Origin: JALZEG01 sp046263255
GTDB taxonomy: Bacteria; Actinomycetota; CADDZG01; WHSQ01
Assembly: GCA_046263255.1 (NCBI GenBank)
Contig: JBHELD010000040.1
Span: forward strand, 7,979-71,978
Length of the DNA: 64,000 nt
Direction of reading: 5' to 3'
The number at the start of each line of letters is the position of its first letter. Positions within the stretch are counted from its first letter, which is position 1. Position numbers and translations under genes: made by a program. The notes under the pieces are model-generated. The model ran no database searches, was not told the DNA's origin, and worked only from the letters and a program-made list of their open reading frames with translations. This document shows, one piece after another, positions 25,710 through 34,252 of this stretch.

Positions 25710-26405
25710 ATGTCGCTCACCGTCCTGCTCCTGTCCGACGTCGTCTCGGAGGTCAGGGACCTCCTGCCGGCGTTCCCGCTCGGGCCCTACCGCGTGGTGG
25801 CCCGGGGGCTGAAGGACACGCTCGCCGACGACCTGATACCGATCCACCCGGACCTGCTCGTGGTCGACGCGACCGCCGACCCCGCGGTCGCCGAGGACGC
25901 GACCCGGCGCATGTCGCTCGCGTGGGAGGTCGGGCTCCCGCCGATCCTGGCCGTCGTCGATCACAGCGCGGTCGAGGGGTTCCGCTTCGAGAGCGGGGCC
26001 GACGACTTCGTCATGGCGGACGCGAGCTCCGCCGAGATAGCCGCGCGGATCGCGCTCCTCACGCGGCGGGCGGGACACGGCGACGAGGCGACGGTCCTGA
26101 AGGTCGGCGACCTCACCGTCAACCCGGAGAACTACCAGGTGTACGTGCGGGGGCGCCCGCTGGACCTCACCTACAAGGAGTTCGAGCTGCTGAAGTTCCT
26201 CGCGCAGAGGCCGGGCCGCGTCTGCGACCGCGATCTGCTGCTGCGCGAGGTGTGGGGGTTCGACTACTACGGAGGCACGAGGACGGTTGACGTGCACGTG
26301 AGGCGGTTGCGGGCGAAGCTCGGCGTCGAGCACGAGACGCTGATCGAGACGATCCGCAACGTCGGGTACCGGCTCGTGCCCCGGCCGCGGGAGCGCCGGC
26401 CGTGA
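25710..26405 (+). CDS. glnR: GlnR-type orphan OmpR-family nitrogen regulator
   Basis: Product of 231 aa. The N-terminal receiver-like domain keeps LLVVDATAD but lacks a normal acidic pocket, as in phosphorylation-independent GlnR proteins. The C-terminal winged helix is nearly identical in wording to actinobacterial GlnR (RPLDLTYKEFELLKFLAQ, then GGTRTVDVHVRRLRAKLG). No histidine kinase gene is adjacent. It begins 17 nt after nadE and its stop overlaps the NfeD-like gene (GTGA). The two GlnR boxes in the window are its probable targets. Confidence 0.85.
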   Translation: MSLTVLLLSDVVSEVRDLLPAFPLGPYRVVARGLKDTLADDLIPIHPDLLVVDATADPAVAEDATRRMSLAWEVGLPPILAVVDHSAVEGFRFESGADDFVMADASSAEIAARIALLTRRAGHGDEATVLKVGDLTVNPENYQVYVRGRPLDLTYKEFELLKFLAQRPGRVCDRDLLLREVWGFDYYGGTRTVDVHVRRLRAKLGVEHETLIETIRNVGYRLVPRPRERRP

Positions 26406-26725
26406 CCGTCATCGGTGCGACGCTCGCGATCCTCTTCGTCGACCCGCCGTGGCGTTGGGTGATCATCGGCGCCTTGCTCGCGACCGACGTCGTCCAGGTG
26501 ACGGTGTGGCTCCGCTGGCGCAAGAAGAAGTCGATCACGGGGATCGAGTCGATCGTCGGCGCGACCGGGCGCGCGGTCACCGCCCTGGATCCCGAGGGCC
26601 AGGTCAGGGTCCGGGGGCAGCTGTGGAGCGCTCGCAGCGCCGAGCCGATCGAGGTCGGCGACGACGTGACGGTGACGGCGGTGGAGGGGCTGAAGCTCGA
26701 GGTGGCGCGGGCCCAAACGCCCTAG
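26402..26725 (+). CDS. NfeD-like membrane protein
   Basis: Product of 107 aa. One or two N-terminal membrane segments (ATLAILFVDPPWRWVIIGALLATD), then a beta-barrel OB-like domain of the NfeD C-terminal type (GATGRAVTALDPEGQVRVRGQLWSA, then VTAVEGLKLEV). NfeD proteins normally pair with stomatins or membrane serine proteases; none is here. GTG start overlaps the glnR stop by 4 nt. Confidence 0.75.
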   Translation: MTVIGATLAILFVDPPWRWVIIGALLATDVVQVTVWLRWRKKKSITGIESIVGATGRAVTALDPEGQVRVRGQLWSARSAEPIEVGDDVTVTAVEGLKLEVARAQTP

Positions 26726-26803
26726 CGCGCCTACCCCCTTGCGACGCTCGCTCGCGTCGCGCACGATTGGGCCTCTCTAGATCGGCGTCGGAGGAGGACG
26801 GGG

Positions 26804-27652
26804 ATGGCTTGGTTGGCCGGGTTGGGTGCCGTCGTTCTCGCTATGGCGATCATGAGGGCCGTCGCCGACACCTGGAACCCCCTGCGTCTGGCGCGCGGCG
26901 AGGACGGGAAGACCAGCACGTCCAAGCTCCAGTTCGTCCTGTGGACCGCGGTGATCGCCTTCTCCTACGTGGTCCTCCTTGCCGAGCGGATCGACTCGGG
27001 CGACGTCACGCCCATAGACCAGCTGCCGCAGAACGTGCTCATCGCGATGGGGTTGAGCGTCGTCACGCTCGCCGGCGCGAAGGGGATAACCGTGAGCTAC
27101 CTCAAAAGCGGCCAGGTCGTGAAGAGCCCGACGCCCGACGACCCCTCTGGAGCCGTCGTCGACGACGCCGGGCGCGTCGATCTCGTCAAGGTGCAGATGC
27201 TCCTGTGGACCGCCATCGCGATCGTCGCCTACCTGCTCGATCTCGTCGACCAGGTCCAGGCGTCGAAGCTCACGGAGCTGCCCGACATCGACGCGTCGCT
27301 GATGGTGCTGATGGGCCTCGGTCAGGGGGCCTACCTCGGTCACAAGCTCGTGTCGACGAGCACGCCGCGCCTCGTTGCGCTGACGCCGGGAACGGCGGCG
27401 CCCGGGGACGAGGTGACGCTGTCCGGCACCGCGATCGGGACGACCCAGGGCGGGAGCCGCGTGACGATCGACGGCTCGGTGATCGACGCGACCTCGTCGG
27501 GCGACGCGCCGGACTCCGACGTCAGGTTCACGGTGCCGGAGACGCATCCGACCAAGGGGGCATGGCCGGCGACGGGCCTGCTGGTGCAGGTAGGGATCAT
27601 CGCCGGCGGGACGAGCAGCGCGAACACGCTGCCGCTGACGGTGAAGCCCTAA
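26804..27652 (+). CDS. membrane protein with C-terminal IPT/TIG domain
   Basis: Product of 282 aa. About four membrane helices in the first 180 residues, arranged as two similar halves (KLQFVLWTAVIAFSYVVLLAE and KVQMLLWTAIAIVAYLLDLVD), then an Ig-like IPT/TIG domain (PRLVALTPGTAAPGDEVTLSG). Good ribosome site (GGAGGAGGA). The internal repeat suggests duplication of a two-helix unit. Function unknown; stand-alone gene. Confidence 0.7.
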   Translation: MAWLAGLGAVVLAMAIMRAVADTWNPLRLARGEDGKTSTSKLQFVLWTAVIAFSYVVLLAERIDSGDVTPIDQLPQNVLIAMGLSVVTLAGAKGITVSYLKSGQVVKSPTPDDPSGAVVDDAGRVDLVKVQMLLWTAIAIVAYLLDLVDQVQASKLTELPDIDASLMVLMGLGQGAYLGHKLVSTSTPRLVALTPGTAAPGDEVTLSGTAIGTTQGGSRVTIDGSVIDATSSGDAPDSDVRFTVPETHPTKGAWPATGLLVQVGIIAGGTSSANTLPLTVKP

Positions 27653-27783
27653 CGTCACGGGGACGAACGCGGTTTCGCCGGTTTCTCTCTACGTCACGTA
27701 GCCCTCCCCCACGAGGACTAGGACGAGCCTCGAATCAGGGGCTGTTCACCGAACGTCTACGAGGCCACCTCGATACCGTCCCA

Positions 27784-28605
27784 TCAGAGTGCCTTGTCCG
27801 CCCCATACTCGGCCTGCTTGCGGGTGTAACCCTCGAACTCCAGCTGCTCCACGAGGGCGGAGCGTGAGAAGCTTGACATCGAGAGGTAATCCTCAGCGGA
27901 TCTCGCCGCCTGCTCGTTCCAGTCGACGTTCAAGCGGTCAACCGCGAAGGCAGCGTCTTTGGCGCTGTAGCCCTCGAACTCCAACTGCTCGATGAGGCCG
28001 GAGCGTGAGAAGCCTGACATTGAGAGGTAATCCTCGGCGGTCCCAAGGGCGTTCTCCTGACCGGAAGTTAGGTCAGACCCGACCTCCCCGCCACCACCGC
28101 CGCGGTTGCCACCGCTGCCGAGTGCCTGGTCAGTCCCATACTCGGCCTGCTTGCGGGTGTAACCCTCGAACTCCAACTGCTCGACGAGGCCGGAGCGTGA
28201 GAAACCTGACATCGAGAGGTAACCCTCAGCGGATCTCGCCGCCTGCTCGTTCCAGTCGACGTTCAAGCGGTCAACCGCGAAGGCAGCGTCTTTGGCGCTG
28301 TAGCCCTCGAACTCCAACTGCTCGATGAGGCCGGAGCGTGAGAAGCCTGACATCGAGAGGTAATCCTCAGCGGTCCTAAGGGCGTTCTCCTGACCGGTAG
28401 TTAGGTCAGACCCGACCTCCCCGCCACCACCGCCGCGGTTGCCACCGCCGCCGGAGACCTGGCCGCCACCCCCATGCCGCTGTCCGGTGCCGCCACGGCT
28501 ACTGCTAGAAAACTCGTCGTCCGCTGCTGCACAAGCGCCAAGGACCAACGAACCCGCCGCCGTCAGCAATACAAGCCGCGTCCGTAAACCCGGTTTCCTT
28601 TGCAT
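27784..28605 (-). CDS. Ltp-family host-cell-surface lipoprotein
   Basis: Product of 273 aa. Lipoprotein signal peptide with lipobox VLGAC (Cys25), a Gly/Ser-rich linker, then four Ltp repeats in two pairs. Each repeat follows the pattern AEDYLSMSGFSRSGLIEQL, FEGYS/T, then AVD or YGxD. The family includes prophage Ltp lipoproteins such as that of Streptococcus thermophilus phage TP-J34, which blocks DNA injection by superinfecting phages. A similar exclusion role is possible, but host copies of unknown function also exist. The two pairs are almost identical because of a 333-bp tandem duplication. Confidence 0.8.
   Translation of the reverse strand: MQRKPGLRTRLVLLTAAGSLVLGACAAADDEFSSSSRGGTGQRHGGGGQVSGGGGNRGGGGGEVGSDLTTGQENALRTAEDYLSMSGFSRSGLIEQLEFEGYSAKDAAFAVDRLNVDWNEQAARSAEGYLSMSGFSRSGLVEQLEFEGYTRKQAEYGTDQALGSGGNRGGGGGEVGSDLTSGQENALGTAEDYLSMSGFSRSGLIEQLEFEGYSAKDAAFAVDRLNVDWNEQAARSAEDYLSMSSFSRSALVEQLEFEGYTRKQAEYGADKAL
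27788..28453. repeat. 333-bp tandem duplication inside the Ltp gene
   Basis: Units 27788-28120 and 28121-28453 repeat with only scattered substitutions, including in third codon positions, so the duplication looks recent. The period is 111 codons, preserving the frame and doubling the repeat pair plus its Gly-rich linker. Confidence 0.9.
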
Positions 28606-28884
28606 CCCACCTGCCTCTGCGTCGCCCGACTAGTACCACTTTGAGGGAACATCCTCCGACTCGGTCGACTCAATACGTACTAGCGGCAAAGGGTTCATTT
28701 GCCCCAAGTCCCCATGCGCTGTCGGGCAGGAGCAGAGCGACACGTAGCAAGGGACTCGTGAGTGGACACCGGGTTGCGGCACGGAGTCCAGCGCGAGCAG
28801 ACGTTAGAAACTCGGCGCGTCGTGGGTGTCTCCGAACGCACGTTCTTTCCCGGTGCGCCCTCGCCACCTGCGACAATGCAGCCG

Positions 28885-28956
28885 GGGCCCCTAGCTCATC
28901 TGGTAGAGCTCCGGACTTTTAATCCGGCGGGCAGGGTTCGAGTCCCTGGGGGCCCA
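28885..28956 (+). tRNA. tRNA-Lys (UUU)
   Basis: Cloverleaf: acceptor GGGCCCC/GGGGCCC, D arm GCUC/GAGC, anticodon arm CCGGA-CUUUUAA-UCCGG giving anticodon UUU, T arm CAGGG-UUCGAGU-CCCUG, discriminator A. CCA is not encoded. A disordered repeat region and an IS481 remnant follow directly. Confidence 0.95.
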
Positions 28957-28990
28957 CTTTGGGGTGTCCTGGTCCGGGTGAAGCTGGTCT

Positions 28991-29103
28991 TTCCGGCTCC
29001 ACCTGATCGTTGACACAGTTCCGGCTGATGGTTGACACCAGTTCCGGCTGATCTTTGACGGGTGTTCCGGGTGATGTTTGACAGTTCCGGCTGATCTTTG
29101 ACA
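28991..29103. repeat. five imperfect iterons, about 23-bp period
   Basis: Repeated motif TTCCGGCTGATCTTTGACA with variants at about 28991-29015 (with a 5-nt insertion), 29019-29038, 29042-29060, 29065-29083 and 29085-29103. They lie between tRNA-Lys and the transposase fragment and may be transposase-binding terminal repeats. Confidence 0.7.
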
Positions 29104-29158
29104 CCTCGGCAGCTCCTGAGACCGACCAGTTGTCGGAGCGGGAGGGCCCAAGGCGCTC

Positions 29159-29374
29159 GTGGAGCTGAGCGTCATGGAACAGCGCTATCAGGCGGTCATG
29201 GCCGTGATCCAGGACGGCTGGAAGGTCACCGAGGTCGCCGAACGGCTACGGGTCGCGCGCCAGAGCGTCCACAACCGGATCGCTCGCTACGAGGCCGGCA
29301 GGTTGCCTGCGCTGGCCGGCCGATCGCACGATCCCAGCAGCTGCTCCCGCCAGATCTCACCGGAGCTCGAGTGG
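29159..29374 (+). pseudogene. IS481-family transposase, N-terminal fragment
   Basis: From GTG 29159 the first about 72 residues match the helix-turn-helix head of IS481 transposases: MEQRYQAVMAVIQDGWKVTE, VAERLRVARQSVHNRIARYE, then LPALAGRSHDPSSC. The DDE integrase core is missing: after about 29374 the frame continues with unrelated sequence to 29464 and overlaps the end of the DUF4328 gene. It is therefore a truncated insertion sequence. Confidence 0.75.
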
Positions 29375-29409
29375 ACGGGCACGCACCCCCCTAGACGCGT
29401 CTGGCGGGC

Positions 29410-30171
29410 TTACCCACCAAGCGCTGTTGGAGTCGCGCCTTCGGCCGCGCTCACCACCGCGTGACGCATCTGCATCCGGGCCGTCACCCTTCGGATCACG
29501 AGGATCGCCAGGATGCCTGCGGCGATCGATATCGCGTCCGCGAAGGCATACCGCTGCGCCTCCCATAGCAGCTCGTCGAGCGACGGGCGCGCCTCGAACG
29601 CGCCGCTCCCGCCCGCGTACAGGAACCCGCTCACGACGAATGCGGCCCACCACCAGTTCAGCAACGGCGACACGTGCCCTCCGGCCGGCGGCTCGTCGAC
29701 CTCGCGCGGCAACGAGGGATCCGTCGCGCGCCACACGTCGTTGACCACCGACTTCGGGCGCGCCACCGAGAGGAACGGGACGAACCAGCCCCCGACGGCC
29801 CATCCGAGCTTGAACCTCAACCAGCGGATCCCGAGCGCGGGGAGGTTCCGGTAGACCCGCCGGAACCACACGATGAACGGGATCCCGGTTATCAGGACGC
29901 CGAGGGACTGCATAAGGCCGATGCGAGCCATGCGCACGTCCAGAGCGTCCGCCTCCTCGATCGTGACGAGCTCTCCGGCCTTGGCGCGGTTCAGCAGGCC
30001 CACCATCTGCACGTCCGTCACGACGGCGAACACGTCGAGGACGACGTGTGCCGTGACGAAGACGATCGCCAGCGCCGCAACGCGGTCGAGCTTCTTGAAC
30101 GGGGCGGCCGCGACCGCGTGCCGGCGGCTCCTCACCTCGTACGGCGCACCCGCGGCGAGCTCGCCTTCCAC
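29410..30171 (-). CDS. DUF4328 membrane protein
   Basis: Product of 253 aa with about five membrane helices. DUF4328 features: IVWFRRVYRNLPALG, the GWFVPFLSVARPKSVVNDVW block, and WRATDPSLP. Function unknown; common in actinobacteria. The IS481 fragment abuts its 3' end but the coding region seems intact. Confidence 0.75.
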   Translation of the reverse strand: MEGELAAGAPYEVRSRRHAVAAAPFKKLDRVAALAIVFVTAHVVLDVFAVVTDVQMVGLLNRAKAGELVTIEEADALDVRMARIGLMQSLGVLITGIPFIVWFRRVYRNLPALGIRWLRFKLGWAVGGWFVPFLSVARPKSVVNDVWRATDPSLPREVDEPPAGGHVSPLLNWWWAAFVVSGFLYAGGSGAFEARPSLDELLWEAQRYAFADAISIAAGILAILVIRRVTARMQMRHAVVSAAEGATPTALGG

Positions 30172-30235
30172 CGATCCTCCCGGGTCGTCTCGGGCAACAT
30201 CTACCCGCCCCCCGCTCCGTCACGCCCCCGGCGGG

Positions 30236-31447
30236 TCAGCAGGCGAAGGTCTTCGCCGCGCTGCTCGGCTCCCTCTCGGCGTCGCCCGCGTAACGCACGT
30301 CGACCTTGCACCGCCCGCTCGCGGGGCGAGAGAAGCCGGTCCGGAACAGCCCCTCGGCATCGAAGGCGGCGGTCTTGGAGCCTAGCCTCTTGAAGCCCGA
30401 CGCGGTCTTGCGGGACAACACGACGGTCGCGCGACCCGGAACGGGTGGCAGGATCTGGCCGGAGACCTTCAGCGACGCCTTCGTCTTCGTCACCCGGAAC
30501 GTGATCGCCGTCGGCGTGCACTGCCCCTCGCACAGAGGCGCCCACTCCGGCTGGCTCTCGGAGTCGAGCGCGGAGGTGACGCGCGTGATGCCTCCGGCGA
30601 TGCCCTGCACGGCGTCGATCGCGTAGATGTCTCGGTTGTTGCTCTGCTGCGAGGCGTGGTTCGACTCGACGAGGATCTGAGTGCCGTCCGGCGACCACGA
30701 CGGATTCGAGTAGTAGCCGGGGCCCGAGCTCGTCAACGGAACCGGCATCCCTCCGGGGATGGCCACGCGATAGACCTCGATCAGGTCGTCGTACGCGATC
30801 TGCGTGCCGTCCGGGGACCATGTCAGGTTCGACGCGTACCCCGACTGAGGCGCGAACACCTCTGCAGTCGCGCCCGTATCGGCGTCGATCGTCGTGACGA
30901 CCTGGCTGCAGCAGGGGACGAACGCGATCTGGGGCCCCACCGGCGACCATACGGGGTACGAGCTGCTGACGCAGTCGCAGTTCGTGAGGCGCCTGAGGTC
31001 GGTCCCGTCGGCGTCGACGACGAAGAGCTCGTGGCGGAACCCGGGCTTGTCGAAGGCCTCGAAGGCGATCCGCTTGCCGTCGGGCGACCACGTCGGCGCG
31101 CCCACCGCGACGAAGTCGTCGTGGCGCGCGGCGAGCACGTCCCGGATGAACGACCCTCCCATGTCCATCACGTAGAGGCCCGCGTCGTCGAGCACCGTCG
31201 GCGAGTCGACGTTGAACGCGACGAGCTTCCCGTCCGGTGAGGCCGCCACGTTCTCGGCGTCGAGCCGGGGCGTGTTCGTGAGGTTCGCGACGTCGGTCCC
31301 GTCGGGATCGACGGTGAATACGTCGTCACCCGCGACGTAGACGATCTTGCCGTTCTCGCCCGGGAAGGCGCCGGCGGCCGCCGGCGCGGCGGGAGACAGC
31401 AGGGCCAGGGCCGCGAGAACGGCGGCAGGGACGCGAGCACGTGACAA
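30236..31447 (-). CDS. secreted TolB-like (PD40) beta-propeller protein
   Basis: Product of 403 aa from TTG 31447, chosen for GAGAGGG upstream and because it starts just before a signal peptide (VPAAVLAALALLSPAAPAAAGA). Six or so PD40 blades follow, with repeated W/ASPDG (AASPDGK, WSPDGKRIAFEA, WSPDGTQIAYDD, WSPDGTQILVES). The C-terminal about 100 residues form a separate beta domain with a possible disulfide (GRCKVDV and final FAC). Probably an extracytoplasmic binding protein. Related propellers recur at 42.5 and 47.3 kb. Confidence 0.75.
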   Translation of the reverse strand: MSRARVPAAVLAALALLSPAAPAAAGAFPGENGKIVYVAGDDVFTVDPDGTDVANLTNTPRLDAENVAASPDGKLVAFNVDSPTVLDDAGLYVMDMGGSFIRDVLAARHDDFVAVGAPTWSPDGKRIAFEAFDKPGFRHELFVVDADGTDLRRLTNCDCVSSSYPVWSPVGPQIAFVPCCSQVVTTIDADTGATAEVFAPQSGYASNLTWSPDGTQIAYDDLIEVYRVAIPGGMPVPLTSSGPGYYSNPSWSPDGTQILVESNHASQQSNNRDIYAIDAVQGIAGGITRVTSALDSESQPEWAPLCEGQCTPTAITFRVTKTKASLKVSGQILPPVPGRATVVLSRKTASGFKRLGSKTAAFDAEGLFRTGFSRPASGRCKVDVRYAGDAEREPSSAAKTFAC

Positions 31448-31548
31448 AGGAAGACCCTCTCGGATCGGTGGAAGGACCAGCGTAGTGGCGGGGGCCGCGG
31501 CCCCCAATACGCAATCCGCCGGAGCGCGGCGGCACGGCTACGCCGGAA

Positions 31549-33069
31549 TCAGCCCTTCGTCCACTTCCACGACGCTGCCACGTCCTCGAAGACCGGGAGC
31601 GCCGTCCGCCACTCGCTTCTGGGCGCGGTCACCGACAGGAAGATGACCTGGCCGCCGCGCATGACCGCGATCTGACGAGACCTCAGCCCGCCGGCTCCCG
31701 GTGCGACGTCGATCCGGAGCGCAGGCTCTCCCGCGAGCTGGGCGCGGCCGCTTCCCGCGAGCGTCTCCCCGTACTCGGACAGGATCCCGCCGCGCACGCT
31801 CGTGACGTCCGCCGTCGCCGGACCCGGATCCTGCAGGAACCTCACCGAGCGCGTCACGACGATCCGCGTCTCGGACGGCGCCGCCGGCTTCATCACGAGA
31901 TCCACGACCAGCGGCCCCACGACTCCCTGCTCCGCCTCCGTCAAGTCGAGCCACCCGACCGGCAGGGCCACGGAGTACCCCACCGGACCGCGACCCTCGG
32001 CCGATCTCGCGACGTCGATGCGCGTCGCCGCGCCGCTCCCGCCTCCTGCCCCCGCGCCGCCGAGGGCGCGTCCGGCGCCCTCGAACGCGTCGGAGACCTG
32101 GTCCGTCACCTCGTTCGTGACGTCGCTGACCTCGCCGAAGACCCTGGCGACCAGGAACAGTCCCGCACCCACCACCGCGATCACGAACAGGATCACGACG
32201 GCGCCGATGAGCTTGCCGACGTGCCATTCGGATCCGCGGCCGCCGAGTTCCTTCGCCACCTGCATCGCGTCCGCGATGCTGCCTATGCCGGGAAAAGACG
32301 ACGTCGCGACGTCGGCGGGCGTGGCAGCAAACCCCGAGCCTTCTGCGACGGGCGAAATCGGCGCTGCGCCGGGCGAAGCCGGCGGACCTGCGACGGGAGG
32401 CCCCGCCGCAGCCATCGTGCGGAACCGGTCCCAGTCGAAGATCATCCGGCTCGGATTGGACGGATCGACCTTGACGGGGACGCGCGCGTCGGGACCGACG
32501 CGGCTCGCGAACCAGAGGGGCACGACCTCGCGGTGCCTGGTGCTGGTGGGCGCGAATCCGGAACCCGTCACGTCCAGATCGAACGCGTACATCGGCTGGT
32601 TGTTCACCATCGTGCCGGTCTCGTGGACGGCGCGGATCACGGCTTCGCCCGGGATGCCCGTGTTGTAGATCCGGGCGCGCCGCCGGCCGCGCACCTTCAG
32701 GAACACGCCGATCACGAAGAGGAGGATGCCGACGCCCAGCAGGACGACCGCGGAGATGTCGTAACCCCCGCCGATTCCCGGGGCGCGCCGAGCCGCCACC
32801 ACCGACCCGATCCCGATGGCGAGCTCGATGAACGCGACGAAGATCAACCAGCTGCCGGCCGAGCCGGCGACGCCGTGCTCCTGCGCGCGCCGGCGCCCGG
32901 CGTCCGAGAACTGCCGCGCGAAGCCGATGAACATCCCGACGACCATGACGCCGAGCGGGATGACGACGATCCACGGCATGAGGCCGCCGCCGGTCGCGGA
33001 GTCGTGCACGCAATCGGTCCACGCCTTCGTCCCGACTCGGAACTGGTCGCAGTTCCCCGCTTGAGCCAC
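31549..33069 (-). CDS. DUF3592-like multi-pass membrane protein
   Basis: Product of 506 aa. Two helices near the N-terminus (LMPWIVVIPLGVMVVGMFIG, SWLIFVAFIELAIGIGSVVAA), one at about 106-125, then a DUF3592-type beta domain (GIPGEAVIRAVHETGTMVNN), a Pro/Ala-rich linker, another helix (AVVILFVIAVVGAGLFLVA) and a large C-terminal domain of about 170 residues. I recognise no enzyme motif. Start 33069 lies 91 nt from the IS1-family element. Confidence 0.6.
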   Translation of the reverse strand: MAQAGNCDQFRVGTKAWTDCVHDSATGGGLMPWIVVIPLGVMVVGMFIGFARQFSDAGRRRAQEHGVAGSAGSWLIFVAFIELAIGIGSVVAARRAPGIGGGYDISAVVLLGVGILLFVIGVFLKVRGRRRARIYNTGIPGEAVIRAVHETGTMVNNQPMYAFDLDVTGSGFAPTSTRHREVVPLWFASRVGPDARVPVKVDPSNPSRMIFDWDRFRTMAAAGPPVAGPPASPGAAPISPVAEGSGFAATPADVATSSFPGIGSIADAMQVAKELGGRGSEWHVGKLIGAVVILFVIAVVGAGLFLVARVFGEVSDVTNEVTDQVSDAFEGAGRALGGAGAGGGSGAATRIDVARSAEGRGPVGYSVALPVGWLDLTEAEQGVVGPLVVDLVMKPAAPSETRIVVTRSVRFLQDPGPATADVTSVRGGILSEYGETLAGSGRAQLAGEPALRIDVAPGAGGLRSRQIAVMRGGQVIFLSVTAPRSEWRTALPVFEDVAASWKWTKG

Positions 33070-33151
33070 GGCACCCCCTCGTCGACCGGCCCGCTATGCC
33101 GGGATAGCCCGTCAGATTATGGGAGGGGCCTCTGAGCAGGTCAAGCAGGTG

Positions 33152-33159
33152 GGATCGTG
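33152..33159. repeat. 8-bp target-site duplication, left copy
   Basis: GGATCGTG immediately outside the left inverted repeat; the identical octamer follows the right inverted repeat at 36253-36260. Eight to nine bp is the normal duplication for IS1-family elements. Confidence 0.9.
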
Positions 33160-33408
33160 GGTAGTGGGTCAGTTTGAGGATCGGTTTCCGGCCAGTGTCA
33201 GCGGGGGGCCCCGACGGGAAGGACGGTCCCCGTCTTCTTGTGCGCGACAACCAGAGTTGCCTTCTCCTACCGCTTCCTGCGATTTAGCAGGGTAAAAAAG
33301 AGGGCAGGTGCGTGAATTACATGCTGGTAACTCTTGGAAACAGGGGATAATGGAGGGGCAATCCGGAGCGCTGTCACCAGCTTCGGGTAGCGGAGGGAGA
33401 GAACCCGC

Positions 33409-33576
33409 ATGACCGTCGATAGCGCCCACAAGGTGTTTGAGATCCTTTCCACGGCAGGCGTGTCGTTACTCAACGAGCCGACGCCGAAGGAGCAGGAGAG
33501 CCCCCGGAAGACAGCCGCCACGAAGGACAAAGGCCGCTCAAGCGCGACGAAGAAGCAGGCGAGTAAGTCCTCTTAA
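33409..33576 (+). CDS. small Lys/Ser-rich cargo protein
   Basis: A 55-aa ORF with a good ribosome site (GGAGGGAGA). The N-terminal half is amphipathic (VFEILSTAGVSLLNEP), the C-terminal half basic and disordered (KTAATKDKGRSSATKKQASK), suggesting nucleic-acid contact. No family recognised. First gene of the cargo; the next starts 2 nt after its stop. Confidence 0.5.
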   Translation: MTVDSAHKVFEILSTAGVSLLNEPTPKEQESPRKTAATKDKGRSSATKKQASKSS

Positions 33577-33578
33577 GG

Positions 33579-33920
33579 GTGATCTTGGCAGCGCAGCATG
33601 GGCGGCCTGCGCTCTCGAACGCTGAAGTCTTCTGGCTTGGCTGCATCGGCGGCCTCGTTACCGCTTTGGTCCTGTACGCGCTCCCCCCGCTGGTAGCGGC
33701 GTACCGAGCAGGCACCCTCAACTGGACGACGACCCGAACCTGGGCGATCGTGGGCCTCGTGCTCCTCTATTCGGGCCTCGGTGGATTTGGAGCCTTCGTC
33801 CTCGGAGATAGGCCGACAACGATCCGAGGTGCCCTTCTCGCTGGCCTCCGCGCCCCCACGATCTTCAAAGCCGTTGTCGCGGCGGGACGCGAGGCGACAG
33901 GACGCCCCAGAGCACGTTGA
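33579..33920 (+). CDS. cargo membrane protein, about three hydrophobic segments
   Basis: Product of 113 aa from GTG 33579. Segments WLGCIGGLVTALVLYALPPL and WAIVGLVLLYSGLGGFGAFV are clearly membrane spanning; the tail is basic (REATGRPRAR). Close spacing to the previous ORF implies one transcript. I do not recognise it. Confidence 0.5.
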   Translation: MILAAQHGRPALSNAEVFWLGCIGGLVTALVLYALPPLVAAYRAGTLNWTTTRTWAIVGLVLLYSGLGGFGAFVLGDRPTTIRGALLAGLRAPTIFKAVVAAGREATGRPRAR

Positions 33921-33941
33921 CGAACATGCGATGATAAGAAG

Positions 33942-34181
33942 ATGCCAAAGCGCTCAAGCAAGCCCCGCGACCTGAACCAACTCGCAGCCGCCATCGTAGG
34001 CGAGTCCACGGGCGCAGCGCCCGCGCCCGAACCCGAGCGGGAGAAGGACCCCGCCGCGGTAGCGCTTGGACGCAAAGGTGGACTGAAGGGTGGCAGGGCC
34101 AGAGCCCAGAAGCTGACGGCTGAACAGCGGTCGGAGGCTGCGAAGAAGGCCGCGGCAGCGCGGTGGGGGAAGCGGACCTAG
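33942..34181 (+). CDS. small basic cargo protein with GGLKGG/AAAARWG motif
   Basis: Product of 79 aa. The C-terminal half contains LGRKGGLKGGRARAQKL followed by AKKAAAARWGKR, a motif found in small basic bacterial proteins of unknown function that often accompany mobile DNA. Probably DNA-associated. ATG start 21 nt after the previous stop. Confidence 0.55.
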   Translation: MPKRSSKPRDLNQLAAAIVGESTGAAPAPEPEREKDPAAVALGRKGGLKGGRARAQKLTAEQRSEAAKKAAAARWGKRT

Positions 34182-34252
34182 ATCACACTTTTGTGATTCC
34201 CCGACCTAGAGCGCGCTTGCGCTTCTAGATCGGGCCGCCTAGAATTCTAGAC

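Noticed and set aside
27788..28453. CRISPR-like array
   Set aside because: Only two long units with no spacers; they are in-frame coding repeats of a lipoprotein.
28991..29103. CRISPR array
   Set aside because: The repeats are degenerate, 19-20 bp with 1-5-bp gaps, and there are no spacers or cas genes.
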